DNA of 64,000 bases from positions 1,302,001-1,366,000 of the forward strand of contig JAJJXM010000001.1 in assembly GCA_024516155.1 (NCBI GenBank). The letters are read 5' to 3'. The position numbers and the translations under genes are program-made. How positions within the stretch are numbered: position 1 is the first letter of the stretch; each line of letters opens with the position of its first letter. Under the pieces are notes generated by a model. That model did not search any database, was not told where the DNA came from, and was given only the letters and a program-made list of their open reading frames with translations. This DNA is from Pyronema omphalodes (Eukaryota; Ascomycota; Pezizomycetes; Pezizales; Pyronemataceae). Below, in pieces: positions 48,692 through 60,770 of the stretch.

Positions 48692-51293
48692 ATGCCAGCT
48701 GCCCGGACAATGGCATCGCTCATCTTCACGACGGGATCTCGTCAGGTACCATTCTCAGCTCATTTTCATCCCGCCGCTCTGTGGCAAACGTATTTCGGAA
48801 TGCTAACCGCATTTATGCCTTTGTAGGGGATTCCGTCGCTATCATCCGAGCTCGTACCGAGCATAAGCAGCTTCATTTTCAAACCGTCAAGCTCTCTACG
48901 TTCATACCAGCGTACAGAGTCGCCGCAATCATCTGGCCGGCCGTTCTCAACCTTCGCAACCAAGGTATGCGCCACCTCAACTCACAGCTCTCAGTCTGGG
49001 CGGGTGGCCTAACGTTTCACAGACAACTATTCCCAACTTCACAAAACCCACCGTCTTCGGCCAGGCTACTCAAATCGGCTTCCATGGATCTTTCTTCCCA
49101 GCACAAACTCTGGCCACTGGCTTTCGGAAACCCATTACTGGGCTCATTGTTTCCAAAGGATTTTCGACACTCCCTCCGTTCTCGCTAAATGTGATCAAAC
49201 CTGCGCCTAAGCACCCCCAGCAAGGGAAGATCCGTTCTATGATGTCTTTTGGAGGACCCTCTCAGTCTACTCTCTACCGTGCCGAGCAGCTTGCCAACAA
49301 CAGCCCTCAGAATGCTTATGCTCAGGAACGTTTCTATGAACTTTTACTCCGTGCCGGTCTCCCTCAGGTCATTGCCGACCGTTACCAATCTGGATTGTAC
49401 GCAACCAACAAAGGTTGTGAGGACAAATATGCACAAGCAATTGAAAAACTTTCGGTTGCTGAAGATCCCTCAATGTCGATGGACGGAACCTCTGCTTACG
49501 GCGGTGCTCGCTCTGCATTTGGTCATGAAAAGATTCAAGCCATTGGACAGGCCGTTGCGGCTAGATCTCGTGGTGCCAATGTTGCTATCAACCATGGAAA
49601 GAGTCAAGGAAGCACCGGAGGAAGGGAGGACCCGATTTATGTTGTTGTCGACGAATCTATCGGTGGTTCTATCTTCAAGTGGATCAAGTTCCTTTTCTAC
49701 TTCGGACTTTTCGGTTACATCTGCCTGGTATTCCTTTCTTTAGCTGTCGAATTTACTGGCGTCTTGAAGAGCACTCGCGGCCCCGCCAACAATGAAGCTT
49801 CTGCATCTCAACAAACTGCCCGATTCAGCGATGTTCACGGTTGTGACGAGGCAAAGGAGGAGCTTCAGGAGCTTGTTGATTTCTTGAAGGACCCTAAGTC
49901 GTTCTCAACTCTTGGTGGAAAGCTTCCCAAGGGTGTTCTCCTCGTTGGACCTCCCGGTACCGGAAAGACTCTTCTCGCAAGGGCCGTTGCCGGAGAGGCT
50001 GGTGTCCCGTTCTTCTTCATGTCTGGTTCTGAATTTGATGAAGTATATGTTGGTGTAGGTGCCAAGCGTGTTCGTGAGCTCTTTGCTCAGGCTCGTGCTA
50101 AGGCCCCTGCCATCGTTTTTATCGACGAGCTAGATGCCATAGGAGGAAAGCGTAACGAGAGAGATGCGGCTTATGTCAAGCAAACCCTCAATCAGCTTTT
50201 GGTCGACCTCGACGGTTTTTCTCAGAACTCTGGTGTTATTTTCCTTGCAGCTACCAACTTCCCTCAGATGTTGGACAAAGCCCTGACTCGTCCTGGACGT
50301 TTCGACCGCAGCATCACTGTTCCTTTACCTGATGTTCGCGGAAGAATCCAAATTATCAAGCACCACATGAAGAACATTCAGGCTGCTGACTCCGTCGATC
50401 CCTCCCTTTTGGCTCGTGGTACTCCCGGGTTCTCTGGCGCGGCTTTGGAGAATATGGTTAATCAGGCTGCTGTTCGTGCTAGCAGATTAAAGGCACCTAA
50501 TGTCAAAATGGAGCACTTCGATTGGGCCAAGGACAAGATCATGATGGGAGCTGAGAGGCGTTCTGCTGTGATTCCCTTGAAGGAGCGTATCATGACTGCT
50601 TACCACGAAGGTGGTCACACTTTAGTTGGTTTATTTACTGAAGGACACACTCCCGTATACAAGGTTACCATTATGCCCAGAGGTCAAGCTCTTGGAATTA
50701 CTCACTATCTTCCTGAAGGTGATCAGTTGAGTATTACTAAGAAGCAGTGCTTGGCTCAAATTGATGCTGCCCTTGGTGGAAAGATCGCCGAGGAGATCGT
50801 ATACGGCCCGGACAACGTTACCGGAGGTTGTGCATCGGTTCGTAATATCCATCAATTGTTAAGCTACGTTATATTAACTGTTATATAGGACTTGAGCGCT
50901 GCCACCCGTGTCGCTAGAATGATGGTAATGCGTCTTGGAATGTCTGATGCTCTTGGAAATGTTGATCTTTCCGACGACTACCGCGACCTTTCACCCGGAA
51001 CCAAGGAGCTTATCGAGGACGAAGTCAGGCGCATCATTAAGGAATCTCACGATCGTGCAACCAAGTTGATCATGTCAAAGCGGAAGGAGCTTGACTTGAT
51101 CGCCCAGGCTCTGGTTGAATACGAAACTTTAAGCGCCGACGAAATCCAGAAAGTTTTGAAGGGCGAGAAGCTACCTCACAAGATAGATTCAAGCTCAGAA
51201 AATGAGTTTAAACTACCCGCAGGAGTCTACTCGGGACCTACACTAGAAGGCGGACCGGGTAATACCGGCGAAGTGAGCACCTCTGAAAAATGA
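48692..51293 (+). CDS. YME1: Mitochondrial i-AAA metalloprotease Yme1
   Basis: Membrane-anchored ATP-dependent protease of the mitochondrial inner membrane, facing the intermembrane space. Exons 48692-48745, 48827-48964, 49023-50837 and 50889-51293, about 803 residues. Two in-frame ATGs (48692, 48710) open a Ser/Arg-rich presequence ([20 protein letters not shown]). A single membrane helix ([20 protein letters not shown]) precedes the AAA domain: Walker A GPPGTGKT, pore loop [16 protein letters not shown], Walker [14 protein letters not shown] and second region of homology [19 protein letters not shown]. The zinc protease motif is HEGGH (in [14 protein letters not shown]). Exon 4 restores [20 protein letters not shown], and the 51 bp intron before it contains an in-frame stop. 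One membrane helix rather than two separates it from m-AAA proteases. Confidence 0.96.
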
Positions 51294-51978
51294 GTTTGAA
51301 GAGTGGATGTAAGAATCGGGACGAATAGTGAGCATTTTTACCACATCTGGTCTTTTTTATTGTCAGTTTTGTTGCATTTCCCTTTGTCACGTTCTTGCGT
51401 ATGACGACGGAAATTGATTCCCTCTTTCCACTCCTGGATTTTTCCTTTTCACCCACTATCTTTCTATTTCATATGTTTTCATTAGGGTTTGATTGGGTTC
51501 AGCAAGATATCAGCGTTATGATGTTATCACATGGGTCTGGGTTTTCGCCTCTTTTAAATATGTAAAGGATAAGGTGCATGTACATAGAAGCCTAGCTCAC
51601 AGGACCTCGACATAAGATTCGAGTAGTTATAGAAGAACAAATAAAAAAAAGTCACCAACAAATTCGGCTCCTGGCTCATAGCCTTTGAATATTTTTTCAC
51701 TGATGAGTCGGAATGATAATAACGCGGTTCTGGCCAATCACTAGCGGCTCATCTGGCCTTGGTCATTAGTCTACCGTACCCCACATCTTATCTTATCGCA
51801 TCACGTGAAAACGCTACTCAATCGCTCCGTCCTCCGAGTGTCCCACAAGCCCCAGTCAGTGGTAGCAGACCAGACCCGACGACGTCAACCATATTCCGAC
51901 GCCACCCACAACTACCATCTTAAAGGCTTCTGCGCCTGCGTCTCTCCGCTCAATCATTCCGCCTACATACTTCCCATA
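51294..51978. other. Intergenic, YME1 3' flank and NUO-49 promoter
   Basis: No gene supported. The region just before 51979 is C-rich and lacks ATGs near the start, as expected for a 5' UTR. Confidence 0.5.
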
Positions 51979-53523
51979 ATGGTTCTCCCGTTCGTACGGT
52001 TGGCCTCCCGGTCGTCCGCCAAGTTCCTCCCCCGGTTTGCCGCCGCACCTTCTGCCGCCCGTCGCTTCACGACCTCGCCGATCCAGAAGGCACAGCCCGA
52101 GTACCAGCGCACCACCTTGACCGAGGATGCACCCAGAAGCTGGGGTGCTCAGGCCGATGCCCCTAGCGAAACCAATCCCGAGAACAGAAAGATTAGACAC
52201 TACACCGTTAACTTCGTATGTTCCCGCGGTGGACCGGACAGGCATTAATGTCGAGCGGGGATTGACATGGTGTATAGGGACCTCAACATCCTGCTGCCCA
52301 CGGTGTGTTGCGTTTGATTTTGGAGCTTAAGGGAGAAGAGATTTTGAGATCCGACCCTCACGTCGGTTTGTTGCACCGTGGAACTGAGAAGTTGATTGAG
52401 TACAAGACCTACCTTCAGGTATGCGATGAGCTTTATATTGGGTTCCAAATGGAGGTTGACCGGCGCATTAGGCTCTTCCTTACTTCGACCGTCTTGACTA
52501 TGTTTCCATGATGACCAACGAGCAGTGCTTCGCACTTGCCGTTGAGAAGCTTCTTAACGTTGAGATCCCCGAGAGAGCCAAGTACATCCGTACTATGTTC
52601 GGAGAGATCACCCGCATTCTTAACCACCTTATGTCCGTTCTTTCCCACGCAATGGACGTTGGAGCCCTTACTCCCTTCTTGTGGGGTTTCGAGGAGCGTG
52701 AGAAGCTTATGGTACGTTAATTCCGATCAATTTCGACTTTTGCTTGGGCGCTAAACCATAGAAGGAATTCTACGAGCGTGTTTCTGGAGCCCGTCTCCAC
52801 GCAGCTTACGTTCGTCCTGGAGGAGTTCACCAGGACCTTCCCCTCGGACTTTTGGACGACATTTACCAGTGGGCCACCCAGTTCGGTGACCGTATCGATG
52901 AGGTTGAGGAGCTTCTTACCGACAACCGCATTTGGGTTGGACGTACCAAGGGAGTTGGTGTCGTTACTGCCGCCGAGGCTTTGAACTACGGCTTCACCGG
53001 AGTTATGCTTCGTGGATCCGGTGTCGCTTGGGACATCCGTAAGTCCTCGCCCTACGATGCCTACGACAAGGTCGAGTTCGATGTTCCCGTTGGAGTCAAC
53101 GGTGACTGTTACGACCGTTACTTGTGCCGTATGGAGGAGTTCCGTCAGTCCCTCCGCATCATCCACCAGTGCTTGAACCAGATGCCCGCTGGACCCATCC
53201 GTGTTGAGGACTACAAGATCTCCCCTCCTCCTAGAGCTGCCATGAAGGAGAACATGGAGGCTTTGATTCACCACTTCTTGTTGTACACCAAGGGATACGC
53301 CGTTCCTCCTGGAGAGACCTACTCGGCGATTGAGGCTCCTAAGGGAGAGATGGGTGTTTTCCTTGTTTCCGACGGTTCCGAGAGACCCTACAGATGCAAG
53401 ATCCGTGCTCCTGGATTCGCACACTTGGGATGTTTCGACCAGGTTGCTAAGGGACACATGTTGGCGGACGCTGTCGCGATTATTGGAACCATGGATTTGG
53501 TGTTCGGAGAGGTTGACCGGTAA
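51979..53523 (+). CDS. nuo-49: NADH:ubiquinone oxidoreductase 49 kDa subunit (NDUFS2/NuoD)
   Basis: Core peripheral-arm subunit of complex I that forms, with the PSST subunit, the quinone site near cluster N2 in the mitochondrial matrix. Exons 51979-52215, 52278-52418, 52472-52711 and 52762-53523, all phase 0, for about 459 residues. It has a cleavable presequence (basic, ending near [10 protein letters not shown]), then the mature start [20 protein letters not shown]. Conserved blocks: [72 protein letters not shown] and the C-terminal [20 protein letters not shown] with ending GEVDR. The quinone-site His (GPQHPAAHG) is present. Codon use is as biased as in LYS9. Confidence 0.97.
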
Positions 53524-54341
53524 ACTGGTAATGGAATAAATAAGCGTTTTTTTGTATACAAAACGATGGAAGAGGTTGGTTAGAGATTTGTTTGTTTGTT
53601 CGTTGAAAGTATATGTCAATACATGAACAATGCGCGTTTGCGGATGCAATATATATTGGGTTTTTCGAATTACTGAACTCTGTTGCATTAGGAGCCATAA
53701 ATAATTTATACCTGATTATATGTAAAGAAGATATATTTTGAATTCCGCATGCGGAAAAAATTGAAGATCGAAACGTCAAACTCGCATCCAAGTGAGGTTA
53801 GAAATGACTGGAGGTTGAGCGTTGAATCAATGAGAAGGGCTACACCCTGCGCTTAGATTGATACCAAGAAAGGCTAAGTGAAAGTTTGGTGGCAAAATAT
53901 CACGGTTCACGACTATGGGCTCGGCAAAGCTTGGACCTCACGTGTTCATAGACGACATGCCATCAGGATAACCTCATTTGGGAAGATGGCTGAGTGTATT
54001 TGAATGAGATGGTTGGCGTAACATCAAGCCAATACCCTTAGAAGCATCTCGATGATCTCGCTAAAATGTAATCAATTATCTGAAGAGAAATAAAATACTT
54101 CAAACACAATTCGTATTCTTCAAATTCCTAAGCCTTAATCTCACCGAGCTCGTAAATTAAAAACCATTATTTTATCTACACTTACGAACCAAGGAGCCTA
54201 TACGAGATTTTGATGACCATGCAGAACCTAAAATCCCATCGCTTACAAAAACCTTGAACTTCGTAGTCATCCCCATAATCGGCTGGGATTTTTACGTAGT
54301 ATCTATTCCATGGTCTTAACGATAAGGAAAAACCGCCTTTT
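53524..54341. other. Convergent intergenic region
   Basis: 3' flanks of NUO-49 (+) and the glycosyltransferase-like gene (-). AT-rich near 53.6-53.75 kb. No gene seen. Confidence 0.5.
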
Positions 54342-55702
54342 CTAACGGGTCCCAAATGCCTTCCAAGGGTGATCAAGAAAATCTTTTGGTTTCTGCCACG
54401 CATCCTCTGGTCTCCTTCCCGCTTTGATGAGATCACAATTGTTGTGTCCCCACTTTTCCGCAAATACACGTTTCCCTAATTCAATGAACATGTCGATTCC
54501 TTGCTTGAAGCCCTGTTGTTATTTGCCTCGTTAGTAAACATGTCCCGTAATCTTACTCTCCAGCCCCACCCCTTCCCCGCCACCCCCGAATTTTCCGGTG
54601 ATTTCAATCGTAAGCGCAAGTGAGCACATACCAAAGGATCCCTGTAGAACGGTTCCCCCTTCCCACCTCTCTGTCTCCCCTGCCAAAAATTCCTACCATC
54701 AGGATTATCGGCAGTAGTTTTCGCATGATCGATCTCTCTAAACTCCTTCACGATTCTCTTGAACCTTTCTGAATTCAACCCCTCCTCTTTATCTTTTGGG
54801 TACATATCCGCTAGATCTTGTAAAGTATCACCAACATCAAATACCATTCCCGCATCCACATTCGGTAGTTTCCATCCCGCCATTTCAACCCTTTGATGGA
54901 AATCACAATCGGTTGTATAAAATGGAATATGTGTATCCCAACCCCCAACGGATTTATATGCTGCTACGTTAACTAATGCTAGCCGGTCATAGGCGTAGAA
55001 TTTTAATGCCCAATCCCATGGCTTCTTAGAGGCGGCAAAATCTTTTAGAACTTTGGTATGGAGACTCTCATATGGTAGTCTATCTTCGTAGGAAACCGCA
55101 ACTGAATCCATATGGCTCCACCAATAGTTTTCCCAGCCATTAGTAATGGCGGTGTAGAGGAAGAAATTCTGCAACTGTGCAAAAGTCAATAAAGTAGGGG
55201 TTACTATTACATTCACCCCAAATGAATCCTTTAGTCGGGTGTAGTTGACGTAGAATGGGTTTTGTAACGTCAACAACCCAAGAGTATTGCTGTCCATTGT
55301 TCCAGTATTATCGACGACGTAGATATCTTTTGCGGGCCATCCAGCGGTTAAATAAGAAACCACCGCTTGTTGTAATATCGGCCAATTTCGAGTAAACCCG
55401 ATGAAAAGTGGTGTACGGATTGAATCTTCCGGCGCAACATTTTGTTGTAGAATTGGTGGGGGACTTCCTGCAGCGACAGAAAGTGACGGAAAGTTCTCGC
55501 GGGCTGGATCTTGAGGGGGATCAGCTTTGAGTGTAGGATTTACAGTAACAATAGGGGACTGACGCCAGGCTACGCTGGGATGTAAAGGTGGTGGTGGACG
55601 TCGGAAACAAAAAATATACAGCCCGATGGTCGTTATAAAACATAGCGCAAGAATCGAAAGTGCGTAACGCCGAACGTTCGGCCGAAGCTGTGCGATTCGC
55701 AT
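54342..55702 (-). CDS. Type II membrane glycosyltransferase-like protein
   Basis: Exon 1 is 55702-54632 and exon 2 is 54512-54342, separated by a 119 bp intron. An ORF reading stops inside the intron, whereas splicing gives FYRDPL/GFKQGIDMFIELGKRVF and an end at HPWKAFGTR, about 413 residues. A short cytoplasmic tail precedes one membrane anchor (YALSILALCFITTIGLYIFCF, about residues 13-33) and a Pro-rich stem, the layout of Golgi enzymes. The lumenal domain begins TPLFIGFTRNWPILQQAVVS with IYVVDNTG, then WWSHMDSVAVS, KFYAYDRLALVN and YTTDCDFHQRVEMAGW. The pattern fits a GT-A nucleotide-sugar fold: IYVVDNTG in the first half, an HMD acid in place of a DXD, and an aromatic/Asp block. I cannot name the sugar or the GT family. 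Domain call is inference. Confidence 0.75.
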
Positions 55703-56645
55703 TATGGCGGGGTCCGAGGGATGGGGATTATTCTGCCCTTTTCGTAGGTGTATAGTATGACTTGTTTAGCGAAAGAGAAATGAATGTACAAATGAGACAA
55801 CGAACTCCGTTAGAAGGTTATCGTCGTGTGGATTGCGGGTGGTTCAGGTGCTGTTCGCTCATCCCTTGATGTTGATTGTCAAGCACCTGTAGCTGAGAGT
55901 TCAGCCGAAGTAATCCGTGTATTAATCTGATCTGCAGTGATCGCCGAGTTGTCGGAATCAAAGGGTGGGCAATTGTCAACGGAAATGCGTAACAGAACGA
56001 ACAATAACAGAATATTGTAGGCCTTAAAATAATCTCAATATAATGAGAGCTGAGGCATCTCCAGGTCAGGTGGCGAGGTGCTGATGCGGAGTTGTGTGCG
56101 GAAACCTGACCGGAGGTGGAGACCTATAGGAAGACCCGGAGCTGATATACCTGGGTACATTTTCTCTATGTATGGGCATTTGAAGTTTTAGCATGGTACA
56201 TTTTGTCATGGACTGTGGAGAAAGACAGGCAACCAAAATGCCGTGTTCGGAAAGAGTAGACTGAACCTGGTGTGATGGAATATCTCGAATGCAGAAAAAC
56301 GGCGTAAGCCCTATGATATTGCCTTGTCTTGTCAGAAGCTATGCGCGTTACGTTCGCATGCGTCCGGTAGGCACATCTTTAGGGCCGTATCGGTAACCCC
56401 AATAAGGCTGTGACGACGACTAACTAAATTCGGGTTTACTAATCAACATCATATCCGAAACACTATTCGCCGATACCTTGGGCGTAACCCTAGACAGAGT
56501 CATGTATTTGTGCACTTCGTGAACCAAATCATTTCAAAAGAACTTCTCAATTCATACCTGATTCTACCAAGAATATCCACCTCAAATAAGCTCATTCTTT
56601 CATTTATTTTTTACATGATGATAACTGTAAACAAGTGTCTTAAAT
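55703..56645. other. Intergenic, no gene seen
   Basis: Promoter of the glycosyltransferase-like gene and 3' flank of the next minus-strand gene. A few short ORFs without recognisable content. Confidence 0.5.
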
Positions 56646-57873
56646 TTAAGCCACTTTCTCAATCCAACTTCCCTCCGTTTGCTCGCGCTTGCTAATAACC
56701 GCCTTTTCCTTATCCGTTAAATCTGCCCCTTCTCCCTGCCTACAACTCCAAACATCATCATTCTTAATCCATTCCGAAAAACCCAGTTTGGGGTCGTTCA
56801 AAATACTCGTATTCACAGTCCTCAACCCAGGGTGCAACTTCGAAACTGCTTCGATGTCTTCGCGGTTCCAAAGGACCGTATTGAGGGCCATATCCTTATC
56901 TTTCATCAACTTCATTTCCTTGTTAGCACGGTAACCTGCATGGTAATTTGCCCCCACGGTATCAGCTTTCGGGATCGAAATGAAAGCTTACCTCCACAAA
57001 AAAGCCCATTCCCGGATCCACGACAATATTCAAACTCCTCGTCTTTTCCCCAATACTATCCATGAGCCCCCTTTTCATACCACTCACTCCATCCACCGCC
57101 ACCGCCCAATCTACATCCTCAACGTTCTTAAACTTCCTAGCCAGCCTATCAATCGCCTCACCTGTCAGTGAAAATGCACATAAACTCAAACTCCTAACCT
57201 CCTCCGCCTTCTCATCACTCCACTCCATCAGCCTTTCCACAACCCCACTTGTAGCACCAGCACACGGCTTAAACCCTTCATTCATTTCGTTCTCTGCCAC
57301 TATCTTCACCGTAATATTCGTTAAACCCTCCCTCATCAATGCCGCCATGCTTCCCGTCTGAAGCCTCGTATTGAACTCGGGATCTTGACTGCGGAAGGTA
57401 TAAAGCAACTGTAACTTCTTGAGTGTCCATTCCTTCTCCCCAACTAGCGAAGTGAAGAAATCCGACGGGACGAAAACATCGAATAAAACCAGTTCTTCGA
57501 GTCCGGATTCAAGTAAAGTACGGAGGAAGGTTGAGGCGTCGTGAAATGACTCCGCGGTTGTGCCGGCTATTAGTTGGGTGAATACACTGAGGTATCGCAG
57601 GTTTGGAAGGAGGCGGATCAAGCCGGTTAGGAAACCAACAGGGTATCCATAAGTGAATAGTGAGAGATCAAGGGAGTTTATAGAGGAGGGAAGGGATAAG
57701 GGGAGCGAGAAGTTCGTGAGAACAGTTTCGTATTGGTCCAGGGGAAAGTCGGCGGTTAGACTGAGATGGGTTGTGCCGGTGGGTGGGGAGAGTGCAGATA
57801 AATCGAAAGTTGTGAGAAGGACTCTGGCTTCTGCGCCGTCAGCTTCCATGGCGGGGGTTTCGAAGGTTGACAT
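56646..57873 (-). CDS. Hypothetical protein, leucine-rich-like
   Basis: Exon 1 is 57873-56992. The most consistent second exon is 56909-56646, giving about 381 residues. The donor GTAAGC at 56991 is clear. The acceptor is not: AAG at 56910 leaves a CTAAC branch about a dozen bases upstream and keeps phase 0, but other AGs are possible. The first 290 residues alternate hydrophobic positions in LSLTADFPLDQYE, SSINSLDLSLFTYG, IRLLPNLRYLSVFTQL, GLEELVLFDVFV and EVRSLSLCAFSL, as in irregular leucine-rich or F-box-associated repeats; no F-box is seen at the N-terminus. The tail is charged (LMKDKDMALNTVLWNREDIE and on to GSWIEKVA). I do not recognise the family, and the function is unknown. Confidence 0.6.
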
Positions 57874-59238
57874 TGCTGAGATGAGCTTCTATTGTTACAC
57901 ACGTTATGTCTATGCGTACGGTTGTTAACTGTGAAAAGAGATTCCGGAGGCTTATTTAAGGGTTCTTCGGTATATCAAATGAAGCTCCCGCTTAGGGAGG
58001 ATGATCTTTCCCCGCGGTTTGATTATACATACCCTGGAGTCTGGGCTTCCCCACATTCCGTAACTCGATTTGAATTGTGGGGTACATAGATACTCCTTGA
58101 TGTATGGCTCTTAAGATCGTCATTTAATCAGCGTTGGATTTTACCGGTACATATCTATTCTACCGGTGCATATTTCCGTTGTCAACCTTGTACGCCGTCT
58201 TAATCTGGATCAGTTAGCGACTCTAAAAGAACTTTTCTGGTGAGAAAATCGGGAAGCCTTAGATTGAGAGTCTCTATTGGAAAAGTTTTATTTTTTATTA
58301 CATAATCAGGGTTTTGTTAAGCACATCTATCACTCGTCTAATCCAAGTTCTACATAAATATCTCAAAGGGCTTACATGTAACAAAAGTAAAGAAAAACTA
58401 GACAAGACAACTATCAGTAAATGTTCCGTAGAATATACATATCTTTGAACACTTCGAAGAAAAAAAAAATGTCCTCAACGAGTACAATCGCCAGTGGACT
58501 GGTGAAATAACTACCTTGTGTGTTGAGAGGCCGCAAAATCCCGCATCTCACTAGGGCTACTTAAGGCTGGCCTTGTTAGTACGTAACCAAGCCTTTTGTA
58601 TTGAAAAGACATTGTTGAAGCCGCGAGGAACCAATGAAGGGGTTAATAAGTGAGATGTTGAAGGCATTGCTCTCAAGATACTAACGGTGCTGGAAATGAA
58701 TCTACATAGGCCTCGTGGGGAGTAAAAGGAGATGCGGAGGAACGAGGAGTGACGGGAAAGAAAGGTTTGTATAGAGAAATAGGGGAGGCCAAATTCGCCT
58801 CTCTTTCGGAGATATTGAATATTTAGTGATTAATTTTGCGATGAGGATGAGGACAAGCTGAGAATTGAATGAAAGAAGCTTGCTACGATAATGATGAAGT
58901 GCTATAGGAGGGCGTCAAGGAAGTTAAAAATGTTATTGTTGAATGTTATTTGGAAAAAATGTCGAACAACAGGGTAAACAGCTCAGTATAACGAGAAGCT
59001 AAACTGGCTGTGGAGACTGTAGCATAGAAGACATGTTCTATTACAATTGAAACGCGTATATGGATTACAACCAGATACTGTATCAGTAACATCGGTATGT
59101 TTACAGCAATCTAATTCAAGAATTGTAATAAATCAAAAGGTATAATATTCTGCATGAACACACATATCATACGTGATTCAACTCGCTAAAACAAAAAACG
59201 CCTTATGCCCAACAAAGAAATTACAGGCAAAGTCCATT
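57874..59238. other. Intergenic, no gene seen
   Basis: 1.37 kb between two minus-strand genes, mostly AT-rich. No ORF above about 90 codons and nothing recognisable. It includes the promoter of the 57.8 kb gene and the 3' flank of the rhomboid-like gene. Confidence 0.5.
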
Positions 59239-60006
59239 CTACCGTCCCATGAACTGTCCAAATACTCGTGAAACAATAGGTCTTTCCGCCGCTTGGGATT
59301 GCTCTGTTTCGCCTTCTCTTAACCGCCTCCTCAATGCCTCATACTCTTTGCCCTCCACATCTCCACCCAGTAGCCTGACGATCCCTCTACCAACTCTCCA
59401 CCTCGTCTTCGGTAATAAATCCAATCTCCATGCGTACCCAACAATCCAACCGACTGCCGCACCTACAAGACTTCCGGGAAGCTGACATGCCGCAAGCTGG
59501 ACAGCTAGTAGGTAGCTGTAGATTTTGTCGCTTCCTTCGATCTCCCCTGCTCCTCCTGGAAGCAGAAGGGAAAACTTGTAAGTTCCTGGAACTGCAGCAT
59601 GGTATTGCGCAAGAATTGCGAAGAGTAGCGGCGTAGGCCCTGGAGGTAGATAGTTCCACCGTCCCTTTGTAGCCATCCAGCCGGTCAACAGTAGGGTGGG
59701 TGTAATAATACTGGTGGCGGCATAGGTGTAGAGTAGTAGAGACAAGAACTTGCGACTTCCGAATAGTCGTTCAATTTGACGAAGGTTGTAGAGGAGTAAT
59801 AGCCCGAACAAGAGCTCGCCGGAGTTGGCATAGATGGATTGAAAGCTTAGAACGCGGAAGAATTGATGTTGTGGGAAGAGATGTGGAACGACCTGGAGGT
59901 GGAAGTTGGGTTTGATCGAAGTGAGGGAGCTCAGCAGGCTGGTGCTGAGAAGAGCATAGAGAAGACTACGCGTTATTGGCGTCGATATGAAGCCGGTCTG
60001 CTGCAT
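59239..60006 (-). CDS. Rhomboid-like polytopic membrane protein (Dsc2/UBAC2-like), probably inactive
   Basis: Single exon of 255 residues. It shows 5-6 hydrophobic segments: ITRSLLYALLSTSLLSSL, SGELLFGLLLLYNL, FLSLLLYTYAATSIITPTLLL, TPLLFAILAQYHAAV, LLAVQLAACQLPGSLVGAAVGWIVGYAW. The order FRVLSFQSIYANSGELLFGLLLLYNLRQIERLFGSRKF is that of the rhomboid superfamily membrane proteins related to Dsc2 and UBAC2. The rhomboid catalytic GxSG serine motif and paired His are not seen, so I expect no protease activity. The UBA domain that ends Dsc2 is missing: the C-terminus is a short charged tail ending RVFGQFMGR. It could be a distinct UBA-less paralogue. The start ATG at 60006 is the first and suits the topology. 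The gene is divergent from MLP1. Confidence 0.75.
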   Translation of the reverse strand: MQQTGFISTPITRSLLYALLSTSLLSSLTSIKPNFHLQVVPHLFPQHQFFRVLSFQSIYANSGELLFGLLLLYNLRQIERLFGSRKFLSLLLYTYAATSIITPTLLLTGWMATKGRWNYLPPGPTPLLFAILAQYHAAVPGTYKFSLLLPGGAGEIEGSDKIYSYLLAVQLAACQLPGSLVGAAVGWIVGYAWRLDLLPKTRWRVGRGIVRLLGGDVEGKEYEALRRRLREGETEQSQAAERPIVSRVFGQFMGR

Positions 60007-60770
60007 ATTGAGGGGATATTCCGCCGGCGTTTGGTAGTACGAATGGTGGGTATGCTGAAGCTCGAAGCTTGGACGGTGGTGTTGGAGATGTTATTTGATT
60101 ATTCGAGGATTAGGACAAGCTGCTATGGCCATAGCCCGTGTATGCGCAGGTGTACTTTGGAGGGGTGGTGTGGGACTGGGTTCTGTTGGGTGATTAAGGT
60201 GTCGACAGGGACGGCCCGGAATGGACACATCATCGATGCGACGCGGCTAGAGCGCCTAATAAGCGCCTCGCGTCTATATTTCAAGGCTCCTTTGTTTAGT
60301 GAATCGTGATGATGACTTAATTGGTGTTACACAGACCCGCGAACCCCTGTCGGCTCCAACACGTTACATATCAGTGGACTGAAGTATCCCAGGACCTAGT
60401 CGATTTACGATCCATCATCCTCAATCAATCATCTTCATCCAGTCCAGCGCGCGACAGTGCAACGCAGCAAAAGGGATTTCGCCAACTGGTCTCTTTCTCT
60501 TTCCCGACTTTGCTGCGAGCTGGTCCTTTTTCTTTTAGTCAAGACACACTCGCCTTCTTTCTTGAAATCACGCTCTTGCACCCTAACAACACTACCAACA
60601 ATCCAAGCGCGTCGCGAGCCTCATCGCAAGGCCTCACCACCGAACTCCCAGCACACGGACAGTAGAGTGACCACAGCACTTTTCACGCCCTCACGCAACA
60701 TATTTCACTATCTACACACTGATTACAATTAGTTTCACCAACTGATAATCGACCCCCACCAATCCTAATC
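60007..60770. promoter_or_regulatory. Divergent promoter of the rhomboid-like gene and MLP1
   Basis: 764 bp between two divergent starts. The stretch from about 60400 to 60770 is C-rich and free of a long ORF on the + strand, consistent with a long 5' UTR for MLP1. No specific sites identified. Confidence 0.5.

Noticed and set aside
52717..53688. 323-codon ORF antisense to NUO-49
   Set aside because: Same cause: a shadow of the biased sense exon 4.
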